This document shows positions 34,199 to 46,477 of a DNA stretch of 64,000 nucleotides, piece after piece. Source of the stretch: Coriolopsis trogii. Taxonomy: Eukaryota; Basidiomycota; Agaricomycetes; Polyporales; Polyporaceae. Position 1 is the first letter of the stretch, and each line of letters starts with the position of its first letter. Under the pieces are notes generated by a model. That model had not been told where the DNA came from and ran no database searches. It was given only the letters and a program-made list of their open reading frames with translations. Both the position numbers and the translations under genes were made by a program. Where the stretch lies: positions 682,001 through 746,000 of the forward strand of contig JAHYIO010000007.1 of the NCBI GenBank assembly GCA_020543525.1, read 5' to 3'.

Positions 34199-36918
34199 TC
34201 AGGCGTTTCAAGAGGTCCCGCAGGCTGTGTGCATGTAGTGCAGATGTGGTGGTGGTAGCGAGGAGAGAAGACGAGAGTCGGAGCCACTGTTGCGAGTCGC
34301 AGGAGGTGCTCCGTCCCCACTCCTTGACAATCACACGCCTCTGCCCCCACCTAGATTTGGCACAGCCACCACGTGGCCTCGCGTGGCCTCCAAACCTTGT
34401 CTCAACGCCGGCATCGTCTCCCACAGGCCTCTTTGGGTGCAATCCACCGTCATGCCGCCTAACCATGGATCAGGTTGTCCCGGAACGGCTCGCGAAACCT
34501 CATACAAACGCCACGAACATGAGAGTACGTGCCGTTCAAAGTCGCAAGTGCACGCAAACTGACTGTGGACTTTGCCATCAGCAAGCGGGTCGTAACCAAC
34601 GTGAGCCACTCGCCATTGCATGTCGCTGAGGCTGCCGCGAGTCCGTAGGTCGAAGCCACCTCCTTCAAATGCAGTCAGGAATCCATCTGGACTTGGACGG
34701 GGAGCCGATCTGTGACATCCGACTGGCAGGCTGTTTGCTTGTGTTGATGTGAAGAGGCTCTCCCTCTCCTGCCGTCAGCCACCGCCCAGACCTATAACAA
34801 CCTAGGCTGCACCCCCGTCTCTCGATAGTCTCGACCACCACCTGTCTCTCCTCCCTCAGCTTTTCCAAGGACGCCGAAGAGTAAAGCCCCAACCGGGCGA
34901 TCATCCCCAAGCGTGTCCACATCGACACTGAAGAGGTCCCCGACAATCCGCAAGCGCGTCGTTCCTCTCTTCTTGCTATCCATCGTCTTCCTTCACCGAC
35001 TCCGAAGAACACGATCCTCAACCGCATCTCTGGTCTTGTCTCTTTGCCCTGCACTGTGCTCACAGTCTTGAAGCATCTCTCTGGTCGCTGTTGTCTCTCA
35101 TGTCTCTCTCTGCGCCTCTGCTCCTTCTCTGGCGACACCGAAGCATACCCCAAACGGGTGACCTACATCAAGCACATCTGTCGTCTCTGGGTTTCCTTTC
35201 TCTTCCTCAAGCTCGTTATGACGCCGAAGAGGACCCGAACCGGGTGACAATCCGCAATCGCGTCGCGCTTCGTTCTTTCGTCTTCGTTCTTTCTACTCTT
35301 TGTCTTGTATCGACGCCGAAGAGGACCCTAACCAGGTGACATTCCGCAAACGCGTCCGTTGTTTCCGTGCCAAACGCGTCTCCCGCTGTTCCTTCGAGTC
35401 CTCTCTCTCTCGTCTTGCGTCTCTGTCTCTCTCGCTTCTGATCCGCCACCCTCTCATACCTAGCGACAACACCCATCTGCTTGTTCTCTCCGCGGGATCT
35501 CTGGTTGGCTTCTAGGTCTTCATGACGACGCCGAAGAGTAGCCCCAATCGGGCGATGATCCTCAAGCGCGTCGATGCTTTGGGTGCTTCCCTTCTCCGAG
35601 CTCGGTGGCTACATCTGCCTGCTTGCGTTCGTAAGGCTCCCGAGTTGGCTTGATGTCCTGACTACTACAAGACGCTCTGACTGTTCTGGACTGGAACAAG
35701 ACCTGCTGCTTTCGGCCCCTCGCGTCTACCCTGCAATGTCTCGAATACTGGGGGTGCACAAGATTTGTTTGGACTCGGTCTCGTTATTTGCTCGTTCTTA
35801 CTGCTATGGGATATCCATCTTCTCGGGGTCTCTCTTGATCGCAGGCTCAGATCGTCAGGATACAAAAAGGTACGTCCCGAGGGAGGGCGGAGCATCCGTC
35901 CTGGCGCAGACCTTTTCGTGGTCCTCGGGATAAGTACCTGCCGAGTCAGGGAAACCAACATGCGCCTTAATTCTACTTCCACGAATGCGACCGTATTCCA
36001 GCTCATCTCCTACAGCGTTTGGGACACACGACTCACTGTACATGTATTGTATGTAGCAGGGATCGATACATGCAGGTCTTGGAGTGAATGACGTTTGTAC
36101 AGACAAGATATAAGCGGTCGAATCTCGTAGCAGTCGCAATGTCCTTTCAGCCTCGGCTGTTCACAATATACGGAGCCGAGTTTGAACTGATGCAGAGTGG
36201 TTGCTAGGGAAGATGGCCAATATGCCATCGCTGTTTAGAGATATACGTGACGTGCGTCGAGCAACCATGCACAAGGCTCAGCTGGTTCGGGAGACGCGTC
36301 GACTCGGATTGAGGCGCTCATCGGCCCGGAGTTGATGGCTGCCGCGCTATGTAGAACAGAAGTCGTCTGTGGTCTGTCCGACTCTACCACCGCGGCGATT
36401 TTAAGAAAGCATCGTCTAGAGTGCATGCATGCTCTGCGTGCCTGTGGGTATTGTCTACCCGCAATGGGTATGATTCGCCTCTTATACAGGTCAAAGGCGA
36501 CCAACTACGGCTACAAGAGGTACGCATGGCTCATACAAGTCCGTACCATTAGGAAGGGTGTAAAAGTAGGAAATAGTAATGTGGGAGTAGTCCAAAGGCG
36601 TGTAACCGCAGGCGAACGAAGAGAAAACGAACAAGTGAGTCACAAAGCGCGCTGCGGTTAGTTAGAAAAAGTGAGTATGGTACCTGACGCAAAAAGTGTG
36701 TGGGGTAGGCTGTCCAGCATGCGACGAAGAGTAAAACATAAGTGGCCGTGAAGTAGAAGACAACAAAGCGAAGGAGACAATCGAAATTGAGGTCCGTGTC
36801 CTAGTCCGTGTAGACGAAAAGTTGAAAACGTGAGAGTGTCGTATGGGGAGGTTTTTCGTATCATCAAGTCTGGTCGCGCCCGTCATGCGCATAGAGCATA
36901 AGTGCATAGATCCATAGA
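34199..36918. other. Gene-poor region with degenerate repeats
   Basis: This 2.7-kb stretch has no gene I can support. A repeat family occupies 34869-35571 (separate entry). The right part, 35.6-36.9 kb, has only short open frames without domains on either strand. One frame at 35765-36091 starts with a hydrophobic segment but ends in low-information sequence. Confidence 0.5.
34869..35571 (+). repeat. Degenerate ~46-base interspersed repeat family
   Basis: About five near-full copies begin at 34869, 35132, 35218, 35311 and 35524. Two shortened ones begin near 34923 and 34997. Each runs roughly from GACGCCGAAGAG through CCCNAACCGGG to ATCCGCAAGCGCGTC. They are separated by 60-150 bases of CT-rich DNA. 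The copy at 35524 reads TPKSSPNRAMILKRV in one frame. Others carry single-base indels that break that frame, which suggests a decayed peptide-coding repeat or a non-coding element. Confidence 0.75.
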
Positions 36919-38541
36919 TCATACGTCCACTTGCTGCTGCAGCTGCTGTGTCCTGAACAGCGCCGATTTGGAGTGTGCAAGCCGGCGGAACGCGCTGCTA
37001 GGGCCCTCCGTTTCGGCGTTGTCCTTCTCAGCAGTAGTGTTCTGGCCCTTCGTCGCTGCCCACATGCGACTGAGGAATCCGCCAGAGACTGCTGCCCGCG
37101 CGATTGCCGGCATGGTGGCCGACGAGACCACAGTGCTCTGCATACCCTCCGAGGGGACGCGGGGAACGCCCCTGCCAAGGCCAGATCGTCCATGGAGAAG
37201 GGGCTCGCGAACTCCTTGTTGGGGCGACCCGGAGCTCGAGCTCTCGGAGTCAGATCGCTCGTGACTTGAACGCATCGCTAGCCGCTTGAATTCGTTCGTG
37301 GTGACCGTCGCATCACTCTTGACCGTGCAGGTCGACGCCGTCGAAACCTTCCTGCCCTGCCTCTTGCCATACACGCAAGCGGCGGCGGACATGGATTCGA
37401 TGGTGAACTTGCGATGGTGGTGCTCATCAAGATCGGTGATCGTGATATCTTCGATCTCGACCTCAAACTCCTGGTCAGATGTGCCATCAGAGGAGGCCAA
37501 CGATGACGGGGACGATGACCCGCTGTCAAACGTAAGGCCCGCCTCTGAGTCCTCGCTGTGACTCCTCGCACTGTTGAGAGTGCTGCTCGACGAAGTCCTT
37601 GACAGGGCCCGAGGCGGGAATTCCTCCTTCTCAGGGACGACAACAGTGAGGTACTGCGAGGAGAAGCGCTTGACGAAGCTCTGCACGTTCGCGAGATTCG
37701 TGGAAGGCGATGCTGCTGTGGCGTCACTGGTATTTGTGGGAGGAACGGATATGTGCGCCTGTACGCGAGCCTTTGCACGACTGACAGCGGCAGCGCGCGT
37801 CTCCTTTGCTGTGGTGTCCGAGGTAGGTGGCATACGTGCCTTGGAGCCAGTGAGCAAGAATGGCGCAAAATGCTGCAGAGCCTCCTCTTCCGTGAACCGA
37901 AGGTCGTAGTTCAGGAGGTAGAGGAGTTGCTTCTCCATGAGGTTGACTTCGGCGAGCTCGAAGAGACGCGCGTAGTTGACCCAGTTCTTGTTCTTCGGCG
38001 AGGAGTCGTTGAGATACTTGGCGGCCACGATCAGTGTCGCAAGGAAGACGCGATGGCGCGTACAAGGCATGCCTAATTGCAAGGACAATAATGAGAATAT
38101 AGAAGTAAAGCAGACAAGGAAAAGAGGTGGGTATATGCGGACCGGAAAGGCGTACATACCTTTGGCCATCTTCGGCAGCTTCGTGCGCAGCCGTTCCAAG
38201 TAGATGAGCGTCGTGAGGAGTGTTGGCACCTGCACATGAGAACTGTGGCAAATGAAGATGATGAAGTCTTGAAGGCTGGGGAGAGCAGGCGTCTGTGGCT
38301 GCGGTGCTTGAGCAGCAGTGCTCTGTTCGCCAGACGTCTTCTGCGGCGTGTGCGGAGGCGTGAGGAGGGACGTCTCGGGTGCAGGCGCATCGTCACCCAG
38401 CTTGATCACGCGCGTCGTCTGGAGGACGATGTACTGGATCATGTCGAACGAGACGGGCTGGCACATGAGATGCAGCAGTTCACGGTTGTGGAAGGATCGC
38501 GGGAGAAGGGACGCTGGATGGCGGGGGTCCAACGCAGACAT
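36919..38541 (-). CDS. Pcl-type cyclin (Pho85-like CDK partner)
   Basis: Predicted 511 residues after removing an 87-base, stop-free, frame-keeping intron (38073-38159). The N-terminal half is a cyclin box: [31 protein letters not shown], the [25 protein letters not shown] block and [19 protein letters not shown]. These match Pcl1/Pcl2/Pcl9-like cyclins, which activate a Pho85-type kinase in G1 and in morphogenesis. The C-terminal half is Ser-rich and disordered with many potential Ser-Pro sites. It likely carries degradation or localisation signals. A TATA-like site lies upstream at 38687-38694. Confidence 0.87.
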   Translation of the reverse strand: MSALDPRHPASLLPRSFHNRELLHLMCQPVSFDMIQYIVLQTTRVIKLGDDAPAPETSLLTPPHTPQKTSGEQSTAAQAPQPQTPALPSLQDFIIFICHSSHVQVPTLLTTLIYLERLRTKLPKMAKGMYAFPVRIYPPLFLVCFTSIFSLLSLQLGMPCTRHRVFLATLIVAAKYLNDSSPKNKNWVNYARLFELAEVNLMEKQLLYLLNYDLRFTEEEALQHFAPFLLTGSKARMPPTSDTTAKETRAAAVSRAKARVQAHISVPPTNTSDATAASPSTNLANVQSFVKRFSSQYLTVVVPEKEEFPPRALSRTSSSSTLNSARSHSEDSEAGLTFDSGSSSPSSLASSDGTSDQEFEVEIEDITITDLDEHHHRKFTIESMSAAACVYGKRQGRKVSTASTCTVKSDATVTTNEFKRLAMRSSHERSDSESSSSGSPQQGVREPLLHGRSGLGRGVPRVPSEGMQSTVVSSATMPAIARAAVSGGFLSRMWAATKGQNTTAEKDNAETEGPSSAFRRLAHSKSALFRTQQLQQQVDV

Positions 38542-39393
38542 GATGAGACAAAAAAGATGGGTGGATGCACGGAAAAGGACGGGGAAGGGAACGTGGGGAC
38601 TTTAGCGGGGGATGTGGTGCCCGTCGAGGGCGAAAGCAAAGAAAGAAGAAGAAAAGGGGGCGGGGAAGACGAACACGACAGGCGAGACTTTATAGTGGCG
38701 GTATTGTGAGGGCGGGCCAAATAAGCACACACCACTTCAGTCGATCGTGCTCTTGCTCGGGAATGAGAAGCGGGTAGGGTGAAGACGAAGGTGAAGGGCA
38801 GCACGAGAGTGGAACGAGAAGGATAGCAAGCACGAACGCAATGTTATGCAGTTCGACAGAGCAAGGCAAACTACGGGTGCAAAAAGACAAAGCTTGAGCA
38901 CAAGAAACAGACATACCTCAGAATCCCCATCTATACCGTCTGCGGCCAAGAGGCTGGCAGAGGAGGCTGACGGTACGCAACCGAACAGTGCCGGTGCTCG
39001 TTGCTGGCCTGTCGGGAATTCGCCACACAGCGCAAGTGTCCATCTGGCACATCAAGTCGCACGCTGAATCAGTCGTTCATGTTTTCCAGTGCTGTCTTTG
39101 ATAGGTGTGGGACGACGAGAAGGTCAAGTTCGTTCGACGCCACAAAGGCTCCGGCTATTTGTCTGAAAAGTTAATCTAGACGCTCGTGTATACAGTATGA
39201 TAAGATATGCGGCCTCCGCCTGCACCGTATGTATTGTACATAGAAGAAATTCCGTCATAGTTTGCTTCTTCACCATGCCCGGGCCAGTGAGTGTTTAAAT
39301 ACATAGCGGCGGTTCGTCGAGTACATGGGTAACAGCAGCACAATAGCGATAGAACGCTCAAGCCAATATGTAGCATATAGCTTTTTCGAAAGC
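38542..39393. other. Intergenic region
   Basis: It contains the cyclin promoter with TATAAAGT (minus strand, 38687-38694) about 146 bases upstream of the start, and the 3' flank of the SH3 gene. No gene is supported. Confidence 0.5.
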
Positions 39394-40550
39394 CTAGAGA
39401 ACCTTGACATATGCGGCAGGGATGAGGCCCCTCCGCCCGTCGATCTCTCCCGTCCACCTGAAATCATGATGTCAGCGAGCATATACATACGGCACCGCAT
39501 GCACCTACCAGTCATCAGAAGTCCGTTCCACGACTAACACTCGATCGCCCTCCTGCAACGGCAAGTCGCCCGGATCCTACACATATTGTACTTGGCCTCA
39601 CGCATTCCAAGCCACCCAAGTGATGTCAACGTACCTCGCTACTGTAGTCGTACAACGCCTCCGCCCACTCTCCGCTCTCCTCCTGGGTCTGTCTTCTCGG
39701 GAGCGCAGGAGGCGGGATGGGAGATGCTGCCGGCGACGGTGAAGATGCCGACGTCGACGGCACGCGCCTCGGCGGCGGGGCAAAGTCGTTCCTTCTTGGG
39801 AGCGCAGCGGGAGTCGGAGGTGCGACCTGCGGCGGCGCCGCGAGCTTGTTCGCCGTCGAGTTGCGGATGGACGAGAACATGTTCTTGCCGGAGCTCATGT
39901 CTACATCACCAAATCTCTGTGCCATAGAAGCGTCGGAAAACGATCGCAAGATATGGATGTGAGACGACATGTAAGACTTACCCTCTGAGGGATGAGCTTG
40001 GTGGTCTCCGGGGCCGGAGCCTCGTCTGAAGAGCTCGGGTTCCTCCTCGGCGGCGGGCGCGGGGGACCACTCTGACCAAAGCTCGGCTCCGACCCTCCAT
40101 TGTTCGCCCGCAGCGCGGCGGCGGCAGCAGCAACCCGCCCCATCGAGTTGCCAATCTCAGCCGTCGTGGCCTACACCTCTCCCCATAAGCCATCCTGGCG
40201 CATACAATAGTGGCATGGAGCACGACACAGGGACGTACCGCGTCGGGCCTCTTCCATCCATTCGTCGCCGGGACTGGTGGGTGTGCCGGAGACGAGAGCG
40301 CATGCGATACGACAGACGCAGCGGCGGCTCTCCCTGCAGCACCGAGGGCCGCGTCTCCCCCACTCCCGCTCCCGTTCCCAAACAGCTCCGGGCGAGAGGC
40401 GAAGTATCTGTGCGGGGAAAGACACCCCGGTCACGATCACCAGCTGTTAGCGTCCGGCACCCGAGCACAGTGGCCAGGCGGCACACTCAACTCGTCCAGC
40501 AACGCGAAGAACGCGTCCTTGTCCGCGGGTGATAGACGTGCGAAGACCAT
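39394..40550 (-). CDS. SH3-domain adaptor protein (Lsb1/Pin3-like organisation)
   Basis: Predicted 276 residues. Exons: 40492-40550, 40239-40407, 39982-40170, 39635-39916, 39509-39576, 39394-39457. The N-terminus (MVFARLSPADKDAFFALLDEYF) is a short helical module typical of this fungal group. A Pro-rich middle follows with several PPxP stretches. The C-terminal SH3 domain spans ALYDYSSEDPGDLPLQEGD, DDWWTGEIDGRRGLIP and AAYVKVL, keeping the ALYDY, WW and P-x-x-Y signature residues. Such proteins bind Las17/WASP and regulate actin patches and endocytosis. The first intron uses the unusual donor GTTGAG. Confidence 0.87.
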
Positions 40551-41366
40551 TGTCCGAGTCCGAGTGTGAAGCCCAGGTCCAAAGTCAAAGGTGAGACGTG
40601 AGTAGTTGTAGTGGTAGACTGCAGAAGGGGGGCTGACGCTCCTCAGTCCATTGATATATAGCACAGCAAAGCCGACAGGTCCCAGGTGGTAGCAGGTTTG
40701 ACAGGATAATCTGTCCACCTCCCAGGTCGTCGTCGAGTCAGGGGTGGCATCGTTGACCGCCGCGCGCCCATCGCAGAGAAGCCGCACGGCTGTGCAAACT
40801 CATACCGAACTTCCATCGGCATCTGTAGAGGCACTTAGCGCCGACCATTTCCCCCACGATCTGTCACGAAACTACACAACGTGCATCAATTTCGAGTCGA
40901 GTCATGATCCCACCATGACCATCATGCTCGCTGTCTGTATAGCTCAATAGGGTCTATGGTGCACAAGCGAACCTGATCTACAGCGTGATCAAGGCCTAGA
41001 TACTCACCGGGATTGGGCGCAGAGTGAGTCAGGCTGACTCTATCTAGGCCCGGGGCCATATCACAGGAATGGACTGTACAACACCGGGGGAGGGGTTCGA
41101 TAAGACGAGAAAGTATACTACGACAGATATAACCTGCTCCCTACGATACAGCTATGGAGAGAGGAGAGGAGAGTATAACACTAACAGAGAAACAGAGATG
41201 CGGACTACTAGATGTTGAGCACGCGCGAAAACGACGAGGAGAGCCAGAGATTATACAAGACGACATGCAAGTAGAGCGGTGGGCGGTACACGGTCGTAAG
41301 GACGATGCGGAGAGCACCACGGGAGCGAAACGTAGACGACAGCGCGAGCAACGAAACAGAACACCA
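40551..41366. other. Intergenic region with a hairpin
   Basis: No gene is supported. A 10-base inverted repeat (40993-41002 with 41041-41050) encloses a second 6-base hairpin at 41026-41040. The right end is the 3' flank of the Gln-rich gene. Confidence 0.55.
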
Positions 41367-44300
41367 TCACTGTACCCAGTTGAAAAAGTCCATCTCGTTC
41401 AGCCCTCCCGTATCGCCCATCTGCTGATGTGGCCCGGGCGTATTGCGTCGTCCAGGCGTCATCCCGTCATGCTGGCTCGCCGACGGCGACGACGCCATGA
41501 ACGGTCCCCCTCCCGGGAACCCCTGCCCACCCCCGCCGCCTTGCCCGCCCCACATCGGGCCCTGCCCACCACCAGCAGGCGAGCCGCCCCCGAAGCCGCC
41601 CCCTCCACCTCCCCCACCCGCCGACCCAGGCGGGGACGCCATCCCATACGCGTTCCCGCCCCCGCCTCCCATCCCCATCTGCTGCATATACGCCGGGCCC
41701 GCCATCCCGTTCCCAAAGCCCGCGTTCTGCATCTGCTGCGCGTTCATCCCCCTCGCCTGCGCCTGCTGCATCATCATCGCCCGCTGCTGAGCCTGCGCCT
41801 GGGCTTGAGCCTGCTGCTCCTCCGGGCTCTGGCCCGACATCGACATTCGCTGATGCGACACCGGCGAGGGCACCGAGTCGGACGGCGTCCGCGCACTCCG
41901 CGCGATCCCTGGCATGCCCGGATTCGACCGCAGCGCCGGAAACTGTGGCCCGTCGACCATCGGCGAACCCATCACGCTCGGCGGCGAGCCCTGTCCTGCC
42001 GCGGCCGCGGCCTGCGCTTGCACGATCCGCTGCTGCTCGAGCCGCATCCGCTCCTGCAGCATCTGTTGCTGGTTCAACATCTGCTGCTGGTTCATGGCCC
42101 CTCCCCGCATCATCTGCTGCTGGAGAAGCGCGAGCTGCTGTCGCTGTCGCGGGTCCATGCTTGCCTGCTGTTGGCCCATCATCGCGCGCGGATCACCTGC
42201 CGGGTTCCCTTGCGAAAAGGAGCCTTGCATCGGCGACTGCTGTGATACCGGCGACATTCGGGAGGGACTACCGTCGCCGCTATGTTGAGGTACAAGGCCG
42301 CCCTGCATGCCGCCTTGTGGGAAGCCCCCCATAGAGCTGGGGTCTCGGGATTGCTGTCGCTGCTGCTGTTGCTGACGCATCATATTCTAGCGAAGATGTC
42401 GTTGGATTGCTGGAGGTAAAGCACAACATCTTGGGGGACTCACCTGAGCCATTTGCATCTTCTGCAGCTTCTCGGGCAGAGGAAGTTGGCTGAAATTCGG
42501 TATCTGGTTGACGAGGAACTGGACGAACGGGTGGCCAGGCACTTGAAGTATTTGATAGAATGTGGCCGCCTGAGGACCCATGCTTGACACCATTGCAGGA
42601 GTCAAGCCCGACATGGACGACGAACCCGCGGCGTTCTGCATAGGCATACCAGAAGGCATACCAGACGGCGGAGACATCTGACGAACGCCTTCAGCATGTT
42701 GCTGCTGTTGTTGCAATTGACGCATCTGTGCTTGTCGAGCGCGGGCCATAGCGATTTGTTGATCGTTTGCACTCATAGCACCGGGCGGTACTGGGGGAGG
42801 GGGCATAGCTGGACTGCTTACTCGAGGTACGGGTCCTGAGGGCATGCCCATCCCGACTGAAGCGTTTGGAACCTGCTGCATGGGTTGTGACGGTGGATGT
42901 GGTGACGAAGGACCTGCTCCGGGTGTAGCAAAAGCGGCTGGTCCTTGGACCTTACTCTCACCGGTGTCACGGCGTTTGTGTATACCATCCTGACCTAGTT
43001 CCTCGGCGCGTTCGCGCTTGGCGTTTCCGTTCACTCCCTGCTGCCGTCGTGCGAGCTCTTTGGCGAAGATGTTCGGTAGCTCGCGATAGAGGTGGAGTAT
43101 GCGGTCCATGTCGATGAAGTCAACGACTGGCGGGGCTTGCATGACAGGAAGAACCTGCATGCTTTGGCTCTGGAGATGACATCTTGAATGCCTGGAGTTA
43201 CGGTACATGCAAAATGTTACGCACAACTTTGTGATTATCGTCTGCCGCCGCTGCAAGCCATGTAAGATTTGACTGCAGTCGTAACGAATACCTGTAGAAG
43301 GTGGCTTTCTTAGCATGTAGATAAATTATCGATGAGATACAACTTACTGATGAAAGTTGGCATCGGTCATGGGTATCCCTCGCGCTTGGAAGTCCATCGA
43401 GACTCTACAATGTTGTCAACCATCTCGGTTCTTGCGCCCATGCGTGCGCCACTAACCTGAGTAACAAGGAGTTAAGCTCCAATATACTGACCACTTTAGG
43501 GTCATGCGTCTTTGCTGGGGTTCCAGGGGCTCGCGGAACAAGAGTAGGGGCGGAGCCATCTGGCATGGTCAATGAAGTGTGGCCAGCAGCCGTTTTAGAG
43601 GGAGCGGCGCCATCCGAGCTCGGATCAGAACTTGAGGCATTCGCGTTGTCCGAATGGCCCTTCACAGCGGCGGGCGTCTGGTGGGGTGATGAAGTGGAAG
43701 GGTTTTGGCGGTTCACATCTTTTGTGGAGGTGGTTGCTACAGAGGGCGTGCCATGAGCTTTGTGGAGAGATGAAAGGAGATCGACGGGCAAGCGCACCTT
43801 TCGTCTGACCGTCCGTGTTCTCCTTGTCAGCATCGGTCGCGTTGGCAAGGCCGTCGGCCGCTCCGGTGTCGTCGTCGTCTGGAGCAGTTTCTGGAGCTGA
43901 GGACAATTCGCTGAGAGGAGTAGACTGACGGGATGCCCTGTCCAACCGATCCGCGGCCTGCTGCTCGCCGGACTTTTGTGAGTTCTCTGCGGCGCCGTTA
44001 TCCGTCGCAACCTGTCCCGGGGGGTCGTCTGGAGCGTCCATCGCGTGGTTGGGAGTTGCTGCATCCGGAGGCGGGGAAAGGGAGGAAGAGGTCTGGGCGG
44101 GAGGAGAAGGGAGGTCGCGAGGACTGCTGGGCGAGGGCTCTGGCAGAGAGGGGTCTTCGGTGTCTGCGGGGGTAGTAGGGCCCTGCGGTGCTGGAAGCGA
44201 GGAAGGAGGAGGATCGGAGAGGTCGTTGTCGGGCGTAGGATTTGGCTGAGAGTCAGGCAAGAACTGTTCCTGGGCTTCCTGATAGAACGGCCTGCCATCA

Positions 44301-44428
44301 CGAGAGGGAGACCAGTGCTGGAGCATTCCATGCTGATCGGTGCGAGGCGAGTTGGGCAGAATCAGGTTTTGGGCCTTAGCGGAGCCAGGGAGAGAGGACG
44401 AGTGATTATTGTGATCGAGATGAATCAT
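41367..44428 (-). CDS. Gln-rich protein with SS18/SSXT-like N-terminal motif
   Basis: Predicted 925 residues. Exons: 43798-44428, 43457-43736, 43348-43404, 43228-43291, 42444-43169, 41367-42386. A disordered Pro/Ser/Asp-rich leader ends in a helical module of about 50 residues: LELNSLLLRVSMDFQARG, then IPMTDANFHQYSLRLQ and SNLTWLAAAADDN. Its pattern (L..Q..G....Y...L..NL..LA..AD.N) resembles the SNH/SSXT domain of SS18 and plant GIF coactivators, which bind SWI/SNF. The remaining ~600 residues are Gln/Met/Pro/Gly-rich, as in SS18, and end in EMDFFNWVQ. The SSXT link is my inference from pattern alone. An unrelated Gln-rich coactivator remains possible. The gene itself is well supported by splicing and codon pattern. 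Confidence 0.8.
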
Positions 44429-46477
44429 GGTACCTGCACTCGCCAGATTTAGCGGGCAAGAAGACGGGGCGGGGTCTGCACGTCGTCCACGATGCGGAAA
44501 GATGGGGTTGCCAGTGGAGAGGAGGCCGGAGATTCCGAGAAGCTGCAGCCGATGTATGCCCAGATCAGACGGAGCGTAGGTATACGTGTGTGCGTGCGGG
44601 GAAGGAAGTCTCAGCCCGTTTCAGACTGCAGACGGAGCGGTGGGCGTAGACTGGACGCGAGGCGGGGAGCCGGGGATAGCGAGCGCGAGCAAGGGGTCGG
44701 GAGCACTGGCAGCCTTGCACTGGTGGGAGAGGCCAACTGCGCTCGTGAGAGTTTTCGTGCCAAATGTGGACATGTGCGTCCCACTCCATCTTTCGAGCGC
44801 GCGTGAGGCCCTGTGGGGGTTGTTTGGAGAGAACGACGGGCGAAAACGTTGGGCGAACGTAACGAGGCAGATTCCTTATATACCCTCGGCCACACGCACA
44901 GAACCCTGCCGCTCCGGACTCGAGATACACAGATCTTGGCACCCACCGAGCACTTTACGCAGCGTGATCGATTCCATCGACCCCTCAGATCACGCAACCT
45001 ATCTGCTTTCGGATCCGGGATGAGCATTACAATGCCCTTCCTCGATCTGACCCATGTCATAAAGGCACCAACCGACCATTCTTCCCCTTCTCCTCCCCGC
45101 CCATGCTAGGCCCGCCCCTGTCCTTGTCGCCCATCGCCCGTCTCAGTCTTGACAGCCATATTACATATGTCCGCGCCGGATGGTCCCCACCATATCATCC
45201 ACGTCGCACTGGGTGCTGCCTTCCCAAGGACATGGGGACACCCTGGACATCCCACGAGGTCGTTCTTCTTTCATACAGAACCATCCACCCGGACGCATGC
45301 CTCACCCCTCTGCGGCCTAGGAACATCACTCGCCACAAGTATGGCGCCGGTCTCTGCATTCTCGAGCCTAAATCCGCAGGCGCGGTCATAACTGCAACCC
45401 CGTTCCCGCCACGCTTGCGTTCTGTTCTCATGTATCCCACTTGCAGACTGGAGTGTGCGGCTCGACCGGGAGCTGGTGGGTCGTGCGACACCTGACTGAG
45501 CAGGGCGCCGATAGGCAATGCTGTCAATGTGATTTACCTTGTTGTCCGAGGTAGGGACTCCATCACTCGCCGCTTCCTACAGATGGCTTCAGCCTGCGGC
45601 ATGAGCGTACGGGAAGAGAGCGCGCAATCCCGCGTGCATGTGCAAGCTGCGCTGCAGCGGTATTGCGGTACAACGTCAAGCTAGGACCTATATTTGACAG
45701 TCAAGTAGGGTTGATGCATCGGCATGGTCTATCCGGATAGGACTGCGCGCTGCCGCAGGCATTGTAGCGCAGACGAGTGCAATCGGGATAGATCCTGCTG
45801 ACCTTCAGCTTGTGAGGTGGATGTTTGGCATCCCAACGCGAGACCCAGAGAAGCGAGCACGACTCGGCGCGTGACCTCATAGTAGGCCCGCCTCAGGAGG
45901 CTATGACCAACGACTTGATCAATGTCGGACTGAGGGCCGCATTGGATGCCACCAAATACATGCTAAAGTACGAGCGGTCTTGTCAGCGTTAAACGCACCT
46001 CAAGGCGCAAAACGCAAATGGCATATGAAGTGTGAGGCTTGGCAGTGGTCCTGAAGAGTACGCAACGCGGTCTTTGGGCGTACATGCCAATGTGTAATCC
46101 CGCATTCCTATATGGCTCTACTAAGCTAGTTTGACGAAGATTACAAGGAGCAGGAACGCTCTTACCACAAAGAAGAAAAGGGTTGTGATGATGGTATGCA
46201 TGTACACCATCGACCTTATAGTCGCACAAGGAGGCATCGATCCACAGCAGACTAGGAGGGCCGCGGCAAGTTGGGTCAATGTTACCGCGTCGACGAATCC
46301 GACACTACTTGAACAGGTCTGAGAGAAGTTAGTTGAATTCGCTGCCCAAGTGTGAAGACTCAGGCGCTCGAAATGAAGCGTCTATATTCGATCTCCGACC
46401 GGCTTCCTCCGTGCGCCTTAGCACACCAAGTCTCACAACCCGAGGCCTCCCCATCCCATCGAACGGCCGTCAAGACC
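44429..46477. other. Long intergenic region without a supported gene
   Basis: Two kilobases lie between the divergently oriented Gln-rich gene and the eS25 gene, and should hold both promoters. Open frames such as 45103-45495 (+) have no domain. No tRNA or repeat was recognised. Confidence 0.5.

Noticed and set aside
34665..35153. 162-codon minus-strand frame in the repeat region
   Set aside because: Arg/Glu-rich reading of CT-rich spacer and repeat units on the opposite strand. No conserved look.
41154..42245. 363-codon open frame on the plus strand
   Set aside because: It is the antisense shadow of the Gln/Pro/Gly-rich exon of the coactivator gene. Its Arg/His/Leu-rich product is a reading of repetitive codons.
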